Shown here: positions 1 to 11,800 of the stretch, one piece after another | Numbering within the stretch: position 1 is the stretch's first letter | Layout: every line of letters begins with the position of its first letter | DNA from: Litomosoides sigmodontis | Lineage: Eukaryota; Nematoda; Chromadorea; Rhabditida; Onchocercidae | Direction: 5' to 3' | Assembly (NCBI GenBank): GCA_963070105.1 | Contig: OY718808.1 | Span: 9,467,398 to 9,531,397 of the forward strand | Length of the DNA stretch: 64,000 nucleotides | Position numbers and translations under genes: made by a program | The notes under the pieces: generated by a model | Told to the model about the DNA's origin: nothing | Databases searched by the model: none | What the model saw: only the letters and a program-made list of their open reading frames with translations

Positions 1-3000
1 TGCAGGCAACCATTAAATTCTAGCAAAATTGCGAGTGCACAAAAGAAATTAAATCAATAAATTCAAAAAAATGCCAAATTACTTGCACACCTGTCCATTG
101 CAGTATTTCAGTATCCTTTTCAGAAAAAGAAAAAACACCATCGCGTGGATTTGCTTCACCTTTCGCTAGCCAAAACATGATACATCTGAAAGCTTTTGAA
201 ACACAAAGTCAAGAAAAGAAGAACTAATTCAAAAAAAAACAGTGTTTTAATAACGCAAAAGAATTGAAAAAAAGCACCAGTAGAAGGTTTCAAATTTATA
301 CTCAATAAATTTCAGCAGGAAACCATATTTTCTTTAAAAAATAAAGTCACGAATCACTTACTCAGCATAGTGTCGGAGAAGGGCTACAAGAACATCATTA
401 CAGAATTCTCTAACTGCTGGTACCAATCGTCCCTTCGTAATTCTCACGCTGTGAAAAATATTTAATAATGTATTCGCCTGTAAGATTCAAAGGGATTATT
501 TAATTCGTTAAGTAGACTAGTAAAAGATTTACTCAGTCTGAAATGTAAATTGGAAACGTACATCTTGCACACCAGTAGTTTGTATGTAGAGAACTACATC
601 AACGAAGTGACTGAAAACGTTGCAAATATTAAGAAGTTCTCGCAATGATCTTCTAATATTCTCGCTATCACATTCTTCGCCATCGACATAGTGCCTAACT
701 TCCTCACTAAATAAAAAGCATAACTAAAGTACAGCGATCATAAGGCATTCATGAATTGAATCAAAGTCCATTTTCCCGGCTGCAGTACAGAAAAATAGCT
801 TGACCGGAATTAAAAATTATTTTCCATAGTTTCACAAAAATCAGCTCCGTAGAATTTCCTCAAATTTCGAACCGGAATTTCCACAAACGTTCAGAGGTGC
901 ACAACTTCACATTCAACAAAGCTTTTGTTGTATTTTCCTGAATTTCATAATCCAACATTGACGAACCCTCTACAAAATTGGGATCGCGAAGAAACCGTTC
1001 CAAAGAAAATAATCTAGAAAGGATTAGTGGTCCTGTAAGTATTTTCAACAATAATTAAAAAGTTTGAACGTTTTCAATGGCAGTTGCTTATAGTTTGAGC
1101 CACTACTCAATCTCAGAAAAGCTAGATTACATATATTTCGGCAGTCATTTCTTTCTCACATTGCATCTGAGGCCGTCAAAAGAAACCAAACAAGAAAGAT
1201 AATCTATTTACAATGACAAAATGAATACTTGCTCAACACGACATCTGAAATTTAAGACAAATAAAGCTTGCCCAGTGACCTGTTAGCAAACTTGAGAAAG
1301 GGTAGTGCTAGCCGCGGCAACAAATTGATATCTTCCAATTCCAAAAACATCTTATATTTTTTAGAAATGCTAAAAAAGCCATCCTGAAAAAAGTACTGAA
1401 TTGCCCTGTTTTACAAAAAAACAAGACCTGTAAAATGAAAATAAACAGCATAAGAGTCTAATGTGAGACCACTCTGCATATTGTGAAAGATGCAACTTAC
1501 GGCATTTTTTCGAAATAAAATTGATTCCTCACCCAACAATACATGTAATACACATCTGAGATATTCACGCCATGAAATCTAAAATATAATAATTATCGAC
1601 TTTTCGTTGCGTTTTACTGCACTTGAAGATTCTTTATTGAAAACGTTCTACACTCTTAAGTCTTTTTTTAGCGAAAATCAGGGACGTTACTTTAGAACAA
1701 ACTGTAATACGGTAAACTGGAATTTAAGAAATTTCAAGAGCAATACTCAATTTACAAATTACTAACTATGTAAAATACATCTCCAATTCTTAGTTTAGAT
1801 AAGCTGCGCAATTCTGGATCACATGCTCGGGAATGTATACGCCCTCTTTTATCAATGATAACACGCCGAAGCTTTTCGTAACTTCTAAAGCTTCTCGAAA
1901 TCGTAGTATCTAAATTCAAAATTTTTCAATCGTTTCATTGCAGCTTATCTTTTAGGGAGTGCTAGATAAACTGCAAGGATGAAAAGTTACTTATCAACAA
2001 AAAGCTTTTTGGAATTCATAGAAGGGACGGATAACATTTCGTGACGTATATTGAAGCTAATCATACCTGTGTTTACTGTTTTATCATCACTATAACATGG
2101 TTTACATTGAATCGGGACCTCCTTGCTGTCTTCGTAAGGTAACTGAACGTAAATATTTTATTACTTAATTTCAAAATTCGTAATTTAAATGGAAAACTAA
2201 TTTGGAGAGGAAAATCAAGAATTTGTAGTCACTTATTTACCTGGGGGACAACAAATGACAAATTTGTACGGTTGGTAAAAGGCCTTCTGGAAGTAACACT
2301 GTCATTCTCCGATATCTAAATGTTTTAAAAATACTGTAAATTTAAAAAACTTTTACGGTTAGTACATGTTGAAGTTTCTGGAAATTAAGTGAATGAACGC
2401 AACAGCTACGATGAATGCCAGTACAAGGTACAAAGTACTGATGGCATGCTTGTAATAAGCTAATATCCTAAATAAAAACTTGGAGCATTCTGCACCACGT
2501 GTAGCAGCGACTGATTATATGATAACCGAATCACAAATAAATCGATTTGAGAGAATACAGCGACAAAATAATTCATTTACAATTGAAATCGGGAGATGGT
2601 TATTGACAGTTCGTTTCCAGGTGTTAAGTATTTCATATCCGGAACAACAATGCGGAGGATCGATTTGATTTTTACCGGTGTAATTATCACCAATTCTTGA
2701 CAGAAGCAGTAGGAAATGTATTATCTCCTCACTCGAATCAGTTGCCTGACGAAGCTTACCTTAAATTAGTTCCATTTAGTTCTAGTGAGCAATTGACCAC
2801 AACTGTAGATCAATTTTACTGAGCAGCAAACTAGTACTTCCTCAATTCAGTGGTTAAGTCAGTGGTGTCATGACAGCAAATGGATGAAGCAGATTCTGCT
2901 ATCATTCGATATAGCATGCTCCTTCAAAGAAGATTTAACCATGTTGTTTAGTTAAATTTTTTCTAGAGGTTGCCCACAGCTAAATATTAAAGAAGGTCAT

Positions 3001-3437
3001 AACACGTACGTATGAGTGAAATCAATTTCTTGGATCGATATCCGTTACCTTCTTTGTCAAGTAAAACTACGGCATTATCAATCATAGACTGAGGAGTAAT
3101 TTCCTGAAAACTAATGAATAACGACAAAGAATCAGCAAAAAGCATTGTCTGCCAAGTTCAGAAAAGAAAGTGGATGTAAATTAGGTGAAAACTTTCGATT
3201 TCCGAATGCATCTTGTGCCTCCTCCAGTTTTCTAAAAACTACTGTTTTACAAAATTTTTGTTCCAAGGACGAAAATTTTACCTCTTCTCGCTTTTTAAGA
3301 GAACTCAACAGTATATGTTCGTAAAATTGGGCACGTTCTGAAGCCGTACACTGTCGACCTATCAGTGAACTGAGTAGCAATGTTATCCGACCCCATATTG
3401 AATCGCCCTCTAACTGAAGAGTTTCATTACGGTACAT
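1..3437 (-). CDS. Unrecognised multi-exon protein, 3' end outside window
   Basis: Minus-strand gene read from splice signals; I do not recognise the family. Likely exons, 5' to 3': from ATG at 3437 to a GTAAAA donor near 3281; an optional short piece near 3193-3231; 3049-3103; 2581-2759; 2241-2315; 2067-2142; 1767-1909; about 1505-1580; about 1270-1365; about 880-1022; about 540-712; 361-447; about 90-174. The chain 3049-3103, 2581-2759, 2241-2315, 2067-2142, 1767-1909 closes perfectly in phase, and so do the last four exons. The join between 1767 and about 1580 does not close in my reading. The product looks soluble and helical, with no signal peptide or long membrane segment. A helical stretch followed by FWLAKGE is faintly like the grip1 region of gamma-tubulin complex proteins, but too weak to name. 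The final donor (TGGACAG then GTGTGC) shows the gene continues beyond base 1. Confidence 0.6.
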
Positions 3438-4512
3438 TTTTCCTGCAACGTAATATCGTCATTAGCAAAATTAAGATCTTCACTTCTATTAAATATCTTT
3501 CATTCCTTTTTCTACCATACCTATTATTAAATTTTGTAAACGAAGTAATACGACATTTAAAAAAAAATTACGTATCTATAAAAGCAAACAAATACTCAAA
3601 TGTAACAAAGATATCGCAGCAGGAAAAGTTAATGTTTAGAAATGAACATCAGTGATGTGGTTAATGGCAGGATCAGCATCCCAAACGATCTTATCATTTT
3701 TGCAAAACACCACGGAATTAATTCAGGGAAAGTGAAAAAGACCTATTCTTCACTTTTTTATGAATGTTCTGATATCATATACTGGACATGTCAGCAATAA
3801 TTTCCTAAACAATTTAAGAATAATATAAAACGGAAAGAAGGAATAAGTCAGCGAACGACGATAATTCCACCTCATACTGAAATGACTAAAATTGAAATGC
3901 AAATTTTCGCGCTGGCATATGGAGCTGACGTGTCTCCCGACACGAAAACTTCCGTACGCGGACGCACAACAACGTCTGAATAGAATAGTGAATGCGCATG
4001 GAAGTTACGAAGGGTAGGAAGGTCGGAAGATATGGTGGATGAGGTGTGGGATTTTCTTCATCTTTGCTTCATTTTGTACTTCATTGCATCTGTTGATATG
4101 CACCCATCGTCTTTGATCATTTCATTTTATTGTATTTCTACGAGAATTCATCACGTAACACCCACACACACCTGCACATACATGTGTATACAAACGCAAA
4201 CGCAGTCAGATCTATCCACAACTTTCTGCATATGCCAATATACGATAAGCATTTACACGCATTTCTCAAGCCTACGTAGCCACACATATGTGAATAATCT
4301 TACGTATGTGCGCAAAAATTGGCCACAAATAAAATTTTTACTTGACATGTATCGCCATATTTAAGATGACGATTGTAAGTGCACACTTGATTGTCAATTA
4401 ATTTATAATATTTCCAGAGGGCTTTTTATTGCTTATATCTGTGATGTGCATGCATGTCTGTCTGATCCATTGTTTATAAAAGGGTGATAGGACTTGTCTT
4501 TCAGAGCCGTAA
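3438..4512. promoter_or_regulatory. Probable bidirectional promoter region
   Basis: Gap of about 1.1 kb between two divergent starts (minus gene ATG at 3437, plus gene ATG at 4513). A GC-richer patch at about 3905-4010 holds a TGACGT site and a short perfect hairpin (CGTGTC, four-base loop, GACACG) near 3929-3944, in otherwise AT-rich DNA. An open stretch at 4032-4364 is low-complexity and CA-rich and is not supported as coding. Promoter role is inferred from position. Confidence 0.4.
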
Positions 4513-5890
4513 ATGAATGATCCAGTGGCTAGTGTTGAGGACGTGGAGGATGAGGCAAGAAATGAGAATTTGGTAAGAGATTACCTATTACATCAGCTCC
4601 AACTAAATTTGATGCGTGCTCAATGGCATGACAAAGCGCACGTTGAAGCTGGTTAGTCGTTTTTTTCTTGGATATTAATTTTACCGTTTAACGAGATTAG
4701 TTGAGCTTCTAGAATTTCTTCCCTTCTCATCGCTATGCGAAAAAATGGTAGTGATTAAATGGCAATTAAAAAGTTATGGGATATAATTCATGAAAAAATC
4801 GAGAAAAACTAAGAGGCTAAAAACTTGATCATAAAGTACCAGTGTAATTTCTTGAAGTTTAAATAGTTTTCAGTAAGAGGCGCTTTATTGCATTTGGATT
4901 TATCAGTGTTTTTGATCATTTAGAGACTGATAATTTCCAGATTTTGGAAGCTAATCTGTTTGCATAAAATCATTTTGGGTGATTCACTTACTTTTTTAGT
5001 TGAAGAATTAATGGAAGCTAAAAGAATAATGCAAGAAATGGAAGATGATGTTGTAAAGAAATTCTCTGCTTTAAATAAACAATATGAATACATCAATGGC
5101 AAGTTTTTTGGTACACTTAGATGTGCGACAGACTTTTGCGTTATTTGAACAGAATTTGAAAAGTTGAGATTTTTCCGTAGATTTTCAGGAACAATAGACC
5201 CGAAAGAACTGCGGGAACTGAACAACTACGAGGAGCTGGTAGTTCTCTTTGAAAATTTTTTCCAACACATTTAGATCATACAGTTCTACTTTTCAAGTTT
5301 TACCAACTCGTTTTGTATCTTGTATCTTGTAGTGTTGAAATTAACGAACGTATTTTTTACACAAAAAGCATTTTTTTATGAAATGCTTTTCATGAGAATG
5401 CCTTTCAGTTAAAAGAAATTGAACATTTATCAATTAAGAGGCGAACTATTTTGGATAAATTCAATGGTGATGCAAAAGCATATCTAGAAAATTATCAAGC
5501 TCTAATGGTAAGCTTTTATGCTGTTTTTGCCATGCTGTGTTTTATCAGAACATACTAAATTCTAGTTATATATTTACTTTTTCGCTTTGAGTCCATCAGT
5601 CCATGCTTGTCAGAAGAATTTAATGGAATCATAAATGTCTTTTCAGTTCGTGGTTTTATTAAAGCACTGTTGAAATATAGGTTACCATTACTCAATCATT
5701 ACTCTTCGTCGATTTATTTAACAAGTTCAAAAGGACAGAATTAATGAAAGTAATTGAATGATAACTAAAAAATTGTAACCTGTAGGAGCGGATAGCACAG
5801 CTTAAAGAAGAAATCGAAAGTCAACATAAAACGATTGCCATGCTCAATGTGCATATATCAGAAATTGACTCTAAGTTACAATCGTTTTAG
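4513..5890 (+). CDS. Small coiled-coil protein, family not recognised
   Basis: Five exons (4513-4651, 5000-5098, 5189-5238, 5409-5507, 5786-5890) give 492 nt, i.e. 163 codons plus TAG, with all phases closing. The ATG lies nine bases behind TTTCAG, a good trans-splice or intron acceptor. The protein begins MNDPVASVEDVEDEARNEN and is almost wholly charged helix with heptad-like spacing (EELMEAKRIMQEMEDDVVKK, then LKEIEHLSIKRRTIL, then ERIAQLKEEIES). There is no signal peptide or membrane segment. Size and composition resemble small coiled-coil subunits of kinetochore, augmin or ciliary complexes, but nothing allows a choice. Intron 2 starts GCAAGT rather than GT: using the nearest GT breaks the frame, while GC-AG joins AAT-G to GA in frame. 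Existence is well supported; function is unknown. Confidence 0.75.
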
Positions 5891-8821
5891 GTATCTGTTC
5901 ATAAAATTGATTTCTTGCAAAATATACCGTTGAATAGTATTGCTAGGTCTTGTTTTTTTCTTTCATTATTTATATAGAAGGTTGCCTTTAATTATATTTT
6001 GGTAAATGAATTCCTCGTTAAAGTTTTGTATCCAGTTGAAAATTTATTAATTATTGCGGACGGAGTGAAATTCATTATATAGAATAAAAAACTATGTTGA
6101 GAACAGTATAAAATCTTTTTATAAACCGTTCAGTATTCATCGATTCACATAAGATTTTACGCGGTTATTCGATATTAATGTTCGCCAACAGTGAGGATGA
6201 TTCTGTCGAAACCGTTGGTGTTGTCGTAGCGACCTGAAGCAATACTGATCGACACCTGGAATAAGTGGCCATGGCAACCGACGTTGACTTAGCTCCGTCC
6301 ACAGACATTTTTTGCTTGGATAGTATCGTCCCAGTCTCTTTGCAGTGTAAATATCGTCCCATTTACATTTGTTTCAAGCATTAACTGTAATTAAACAGAA
6401 TACGCTAGATGTCTGGAAGGAAGTCAAAGAACCGATGAGAAATTTGACATGTTGAATGAGCATCCTTCGTTGGAAAACGCCAATCTTCTTGTGTGACGTG
6501 AATTATATTATCAGTAAAGCTATAAATCATGAAGTCCTAAGATGCATTAACGGTTAATTTTTTGCTGTGATTGTTTGACATAGATCATATTATAAATATC
6601 TCCCATATTATTACCATTTCTCTAATGAACCTAACTCTTTTCAAGGATCCAAATAACCTTTAAAAGAAAACTGCTTGCTTAACTCATGAAGCACTAACTT
6701 TCTCGAACATGTACTGGATTTGCTCGCATGGTGGATCAGCTTCAAAGCCGAGTTCATCAATGATCATGAATATGTAATCAAGAATGGAAAGTTAATTTCT
6801 AAAGAACTTCCGCTCATCACCCATTCGAATCCGCAATTTAGCTCGATATACCTGCCCTTTCAGCTGAATTTTCTTTTCTTGCATCACTTCAATGAAAACA
6901 ACTTAGAATTACTGATAAAGTATAGGTAAAGGAAATTAGTGATTTATATACTACAAGAAAACGACTGTTGGAAGCAGACTGCATGATTAATCGATGGGTC
7001 TTTGAAAAACGATATTTGATATCCAAAAAATTTCGATTTTGGGTAATACGAATTCAGAACTACACAGTGCGTGACTGCACTTTCATTTGATTTTTGCGTC
7101 TATTCAATTTTTACTTTAACAGAAATGCTTGTAATCAAAGATTACTGTAGCATTGATTTTCATTTAAATCCTAACTGATAAACTTGTAAACTGTTCCGCT
7201 AGTTAATGTATGATATGTGAGTATTGTGCACATGCAAGTATTTTTGAGAATTTACTCTAGGTATGCCAATAAATTTAAAAGAAAAACGGTTAAGTACCAC
7301 TGGATAATTCGGCCATAAAATATAGCCATGATTCCAAATCATCTCGTCGACCTTAATGTAATTCATCATTTAATCTAATAATTAAATAAATTTGATGGAT
7401 GGATGGATGGAAGGAAAAACCAAGTTAAGCTTCTGATGTGCTCGTAGTGGAGCATATCGTGTTGTTCTACAAAAAATTGAGTGGTATTTCGCAGGTAAGA
7501 TCGATCCATCCTGCAGTTTTCAGAAAATAATATTCATAAACAAAAGTGAAAAAATTTCAGAAATATTAACTTTGAATTGAAAGCAAAAAAAGTTGAAATT
7601 CAAAATCTTAATAGAATACCTAATTTCTATAAAATTGCGAGAGTCCGAAATCCAAAATATAAATATTTCTGCATTCCTCGCTAATACCCAGTGCAAAATT
7701 ACTTGATTTAATAATTTACATCTTAATTGAGCAGTAGAGTTTAATATATCAAAAATTGATCGTTTTCAAATAAAATACTTAAATTTCAAATGTGTAATAG
7801 GTGGAATAATGCTTTTCCGTAATATGGATTGAAAGTTCGTAGAGAGTTTATTTTAATTTTATGAAAGTAAATAAAATTAATTTACTTTTATCATTCAAAG
7901 AAAGAAAATCCTGAAGGAAGAGAAAGTAAAAAACCAATTAACCTTGAAATGACGGAAATATCTTGGAGCTCTCGAATTGCTGAAAGCGTCAATAATCCGA
8001 CTCGAATTGAAGTATTTATTGAAAAGGTCCTACTTTTCCTTTCATATCGTAATTTTGACAAATCTTTACCGAGAACACTTTGATGTTCGTAGTTTCTGTG
8101 CAAAATTTTTAACACAACCGAAGTGTAACATACACTTCGAAGACGTTTTGCTTACTAAAAGAATGAGAAAGAACCTTCTGAACGTGGACGATATGTAATA
8201 GCACACAGCAAATGACAATATTAAAGAGGAGGAAAAATTTGCGTAGCGCGTTGATAGTGTACCGATAATTTCACGGTTTGACATCAGTGGTTTAGAATCG
8301 ATCGAATGGGTCGGGTGGTACGTAACAGGTGGTTTGTGCGCGAGTGTGGTGCGCGGTTGCAGTTTGGGTTATCCCAGGCATTGTATTAATAGGATAGATT
8401 GCAGGGAGGAATGTGTATTTATGCAGAACAACACTTTCTTAAGCATCGATTTATCATATCAAATTGGCTGTGTAATTGTTACTTGCGATGCCTTAAAATT
8501 GACGTCATTGGGATATTCTTTGTGTTCTTTTAGTCAGATGTTTCTTGTCTAGGATGCAAAACGTAGCCTAACTGCAGATCTTGATTCTCTACTTATTTAA
8601 TGCTGAAGATATGAGGTGTTGAGATAGGTAGCGCTTGTATAGAATTGTTACGGTGTCCCGTTATGAATGCTACAGTTTTGTAAGATATGTGTTGCTGTAC
8701 TCAGTTGGCTTATGGGTTTGATTTTTTCAGTTTGATCTAATTTATATTGCAGAGGTGTCAGTTTTTCGGGAAGCAGATCATTTTAGAGCATTCACGAAAG
8801 TAATATATTTTGTGCAAGGAT
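5891..8821. other. Intergenic region upstream of swsn-1
   Basis: About 2.9 kb with no exon chain I can support on either strand. Short open stretches (for example 6165-6362 minus and 6720-6929 plus) lack start context and splice partners. A small GGAT-type microsatellite lies at about 7395-7412. The last 500 bases (8280-8780) are GC-richer and hold acceptor-like TTTTTTCAG (8730) and ATATTGCAG (8752), probably the promoter and the 5' UTR or trans-splice sites of the next gene. Confidence 0.5.
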
Positions 8822-11800
8822 ATGTCCAGCAGCAAGGTTCCCGTTCGGAAGAGGTAATTAAAAAATTTTTTTGTTTTTAGCATTAACATGTTTGTACTAA
8901 CGTAATTCTTTTTCACTCTACTAATTTTTTTAAGTCTGTACTACTCAAACCTCATATGTACTGTATATTTGTTCTTAATCGTAGCATTAATGGTAGAGTC
9001 AAAGAACGTTATTGGTTCTAAATTTTCACTAAAGCAGGAAATCTACAGCTGTGTGATCGAACTGTTGAGATTGGACGGCTCGTAGCGTGACAGAATTAGT
9101 TTAATAATTGAAATCTTTCAAAATGCTCACAATGCAGAAGGAATGACATCCGGCCACATTACATCTTCTGACTATATATTATTGAACAGTTTGATCGTTT
9201 TACTGTACTTATAAATGTATGTCTATTGTAGTGGACAGAAACGCAGACGAGAAGAAGATGACTCCACTTCTGTGCAGGATGAAGAAGACAGCCGAAGTGG
9301 GCTTACGATGGTTTCCATACCAAAAGGTTTCTTTTGCTTGTTTTTTTGTGGAGAGGTGAAGATTGTAAGGCTGTTTTGTGAGAATAAGTGGTTGCATTCA
9401 ATCCCTAATTTTATATATTTTATGCTGTTCTCATCGGACTACATTTCTGCGTTTTTCTCACTTCTTTGTTCTTGTACTTCTACATATGATACTTAACATT
9501 TCATTTTTGACAATGTTTTTAAAAGCATGCTTTAATTAGTGAAAGCAAAACATGGAGATGCAGAGGTAGTTTTAGCAAATTTGCAATAAACTTTTTCAGA
9601 ATGGAATGATCAAATGATTTTTTAGGGTACAAGGTTCAATAATCTCATGTATCATACATAATAATTCTGTCATGGATCTAAAAATTTTTCAGGAAAAGAA
9701 AAGGATGTAGAGTACTCTGCACCGAAGTCACAAAAATTAACTGATTTGGATGAAGAAGGTATCAAGGAAGGAGAGGTAGTTAACTACTAGTCATTGACAT
9801 ATTTCATTATTTCCTTTATAACATTACAATGTCATAGATAGTTGGGGTATGAGCGTCATTCTGTTTGTAGTAGCGTAGGTTTGCTGTACGTGTATTGACG
9901 TGCAGTCTTTTACACTTATGTAGTGGCAATGAATCTTAGTTGAGACAAATCATCCATTGTTAAAAAAATAAAACCAGTGGGAGACCTTAGTTTTCTGATA
10001 TGCGTGTCATTTTCCCTAACTCTACAATATGATTGATAGATCAATTCTATATTGAAGAATTGATTGGGCTCTTCTGTTTTAAGTTCTGCGCGCTGTAAAA
10101 CAAAGGACTTGCAGGATGGTAACGTCATCGAACAAACGCATTATATTATCATACCATCGTATGCAGCGTGGTTTGATTACAATGCTATTCATCAAATCGA
10201 AAAACGTGGAGTGCCTGAATTTTTCAACGGGCGGAACAAAAGCAAATCACCAGAAGTGTAAGCTTAAAAAATTTTTAGTTTAAAAATTAAGTAAGATCTC
10301 TCATGTTTTACATTTTTACATATCTGCTTAATCAGTATTTCGCTTTTCAGACTGGAAAGATGGAGCCTTTTAATAATGGAATTTCTTAAATAATTGAATC
10401 ATGATGCATTTGAAGTTGAAAAGTAATTTGTTATAGGTACATGGCCTATCGTAATTTCATGATTGACACGTATCGTTTGAACCCTTTTGAATATTTATCA
10501 TCTACGGCATGCAGAAGAAATCTTGGCGGCGATGTATGCTCTATACTACGGTAAGCTTTCGGACCGTGTTTCTGATCTTTGAAAATTGAATGGAAGAGAT
10601 TTCTTTTGCTCTGTAAAATATTCTGTCGAGTAAACAGTTTAGGGAGAGATATTGCTCATGACTTTACAGTTTCATTTTAGCGTGCATTCATTTTTGGAGC
10701 AGTGGGGTCTTATAAACTATCAAGTTGATTCGGAAGCACGTCCAGCACCAGTAGCACCTCCTTGTACCTCTCATTTTATGGTACTGGCAGATACACCGAT
10801 AGGCATTCAACCTATGCAGCCAACTCCGATTCTCCCTCAGGTCCATTTCTTTCTTCAAAAACTTTTATTCCATTTATTAGTTGAGACTCCAATTATTTCT
10901 TATTTAATTTGTTATTTTTTTGGACACAAAAACTAAAAATTTCTGAGCGCCAGAAATTTTCTTACCTGTGCAGGTGTGGTGGAAAACCAAATTAAAAAAT
11001 TTGTTAAAGTGATTGAATACAGGGAAAGCGGGGAGGATGGTGTGGTGGTGTAGTTGTTATGTGAAGGTTTGCCACATTCTTTGACCTCTGATCGAGTTCT
11101 ATGATGACAAAATCGCGGTCTGTTCAGAACGACTATGATTGACAAAGCGTTTTTATTCGTACGTACACTGAGTACTGATCAGAGAGTTTGCTAAACTTTT
11201 CAGTTTACTCCATTGAAAGGTATCTGGTAGAGTTTGATTTATTATTAAAGGGTTAGATCATAGTTTTACGAGGCATTTCAGAGTGATGAAACAAAAAAAG
11301 GAAAAGAAAAAAAAGAGAAACTTAAAGAGAAAGGTGACGAAAGCGCAAAAGATGACGACAACGTAACGGTTAAAATTGAAAAGTTAGGTGATGCTGGTCT
11401 AAAAACCGATATGTATGCAAAACATCTTGCAACAATGAAGGTTGGTGATATAATTTGAAAATGCTTATCTAAAAAATTTACCTCTATGATAAGATTGTTT
11501 GTTTCAAAAAATTTGCTGGAACAGTTTGCTTGGTTCAGCGATTTTTTAGTTACTCATTTGCAATTTGAATAAGTTGTTCGTCGGTAATTTCCTTACCTTT
11601 CAAGGAAGAATTGCAGATGCGAGGAGCAGCTCCGAATAGAGATTGGACTGACCAGGAAACATTGTTGCTGTTGGAAGGTTTAGAAATGTTCAAAGATGAT
11701 TGGAACAAAGTATGTAGTTTATGGACATTCAAAAAAGGGGAAGGATATTAGCATGGGATGTAGTGTTATTTAGAGCTATAACTTTCAATTTTGTAGTTTT

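Noticed and set aside
6165..6362. 65-codon open frame on the minus strand
   Set aside because: No splice partner or motif; ordinary intergenic sequence.
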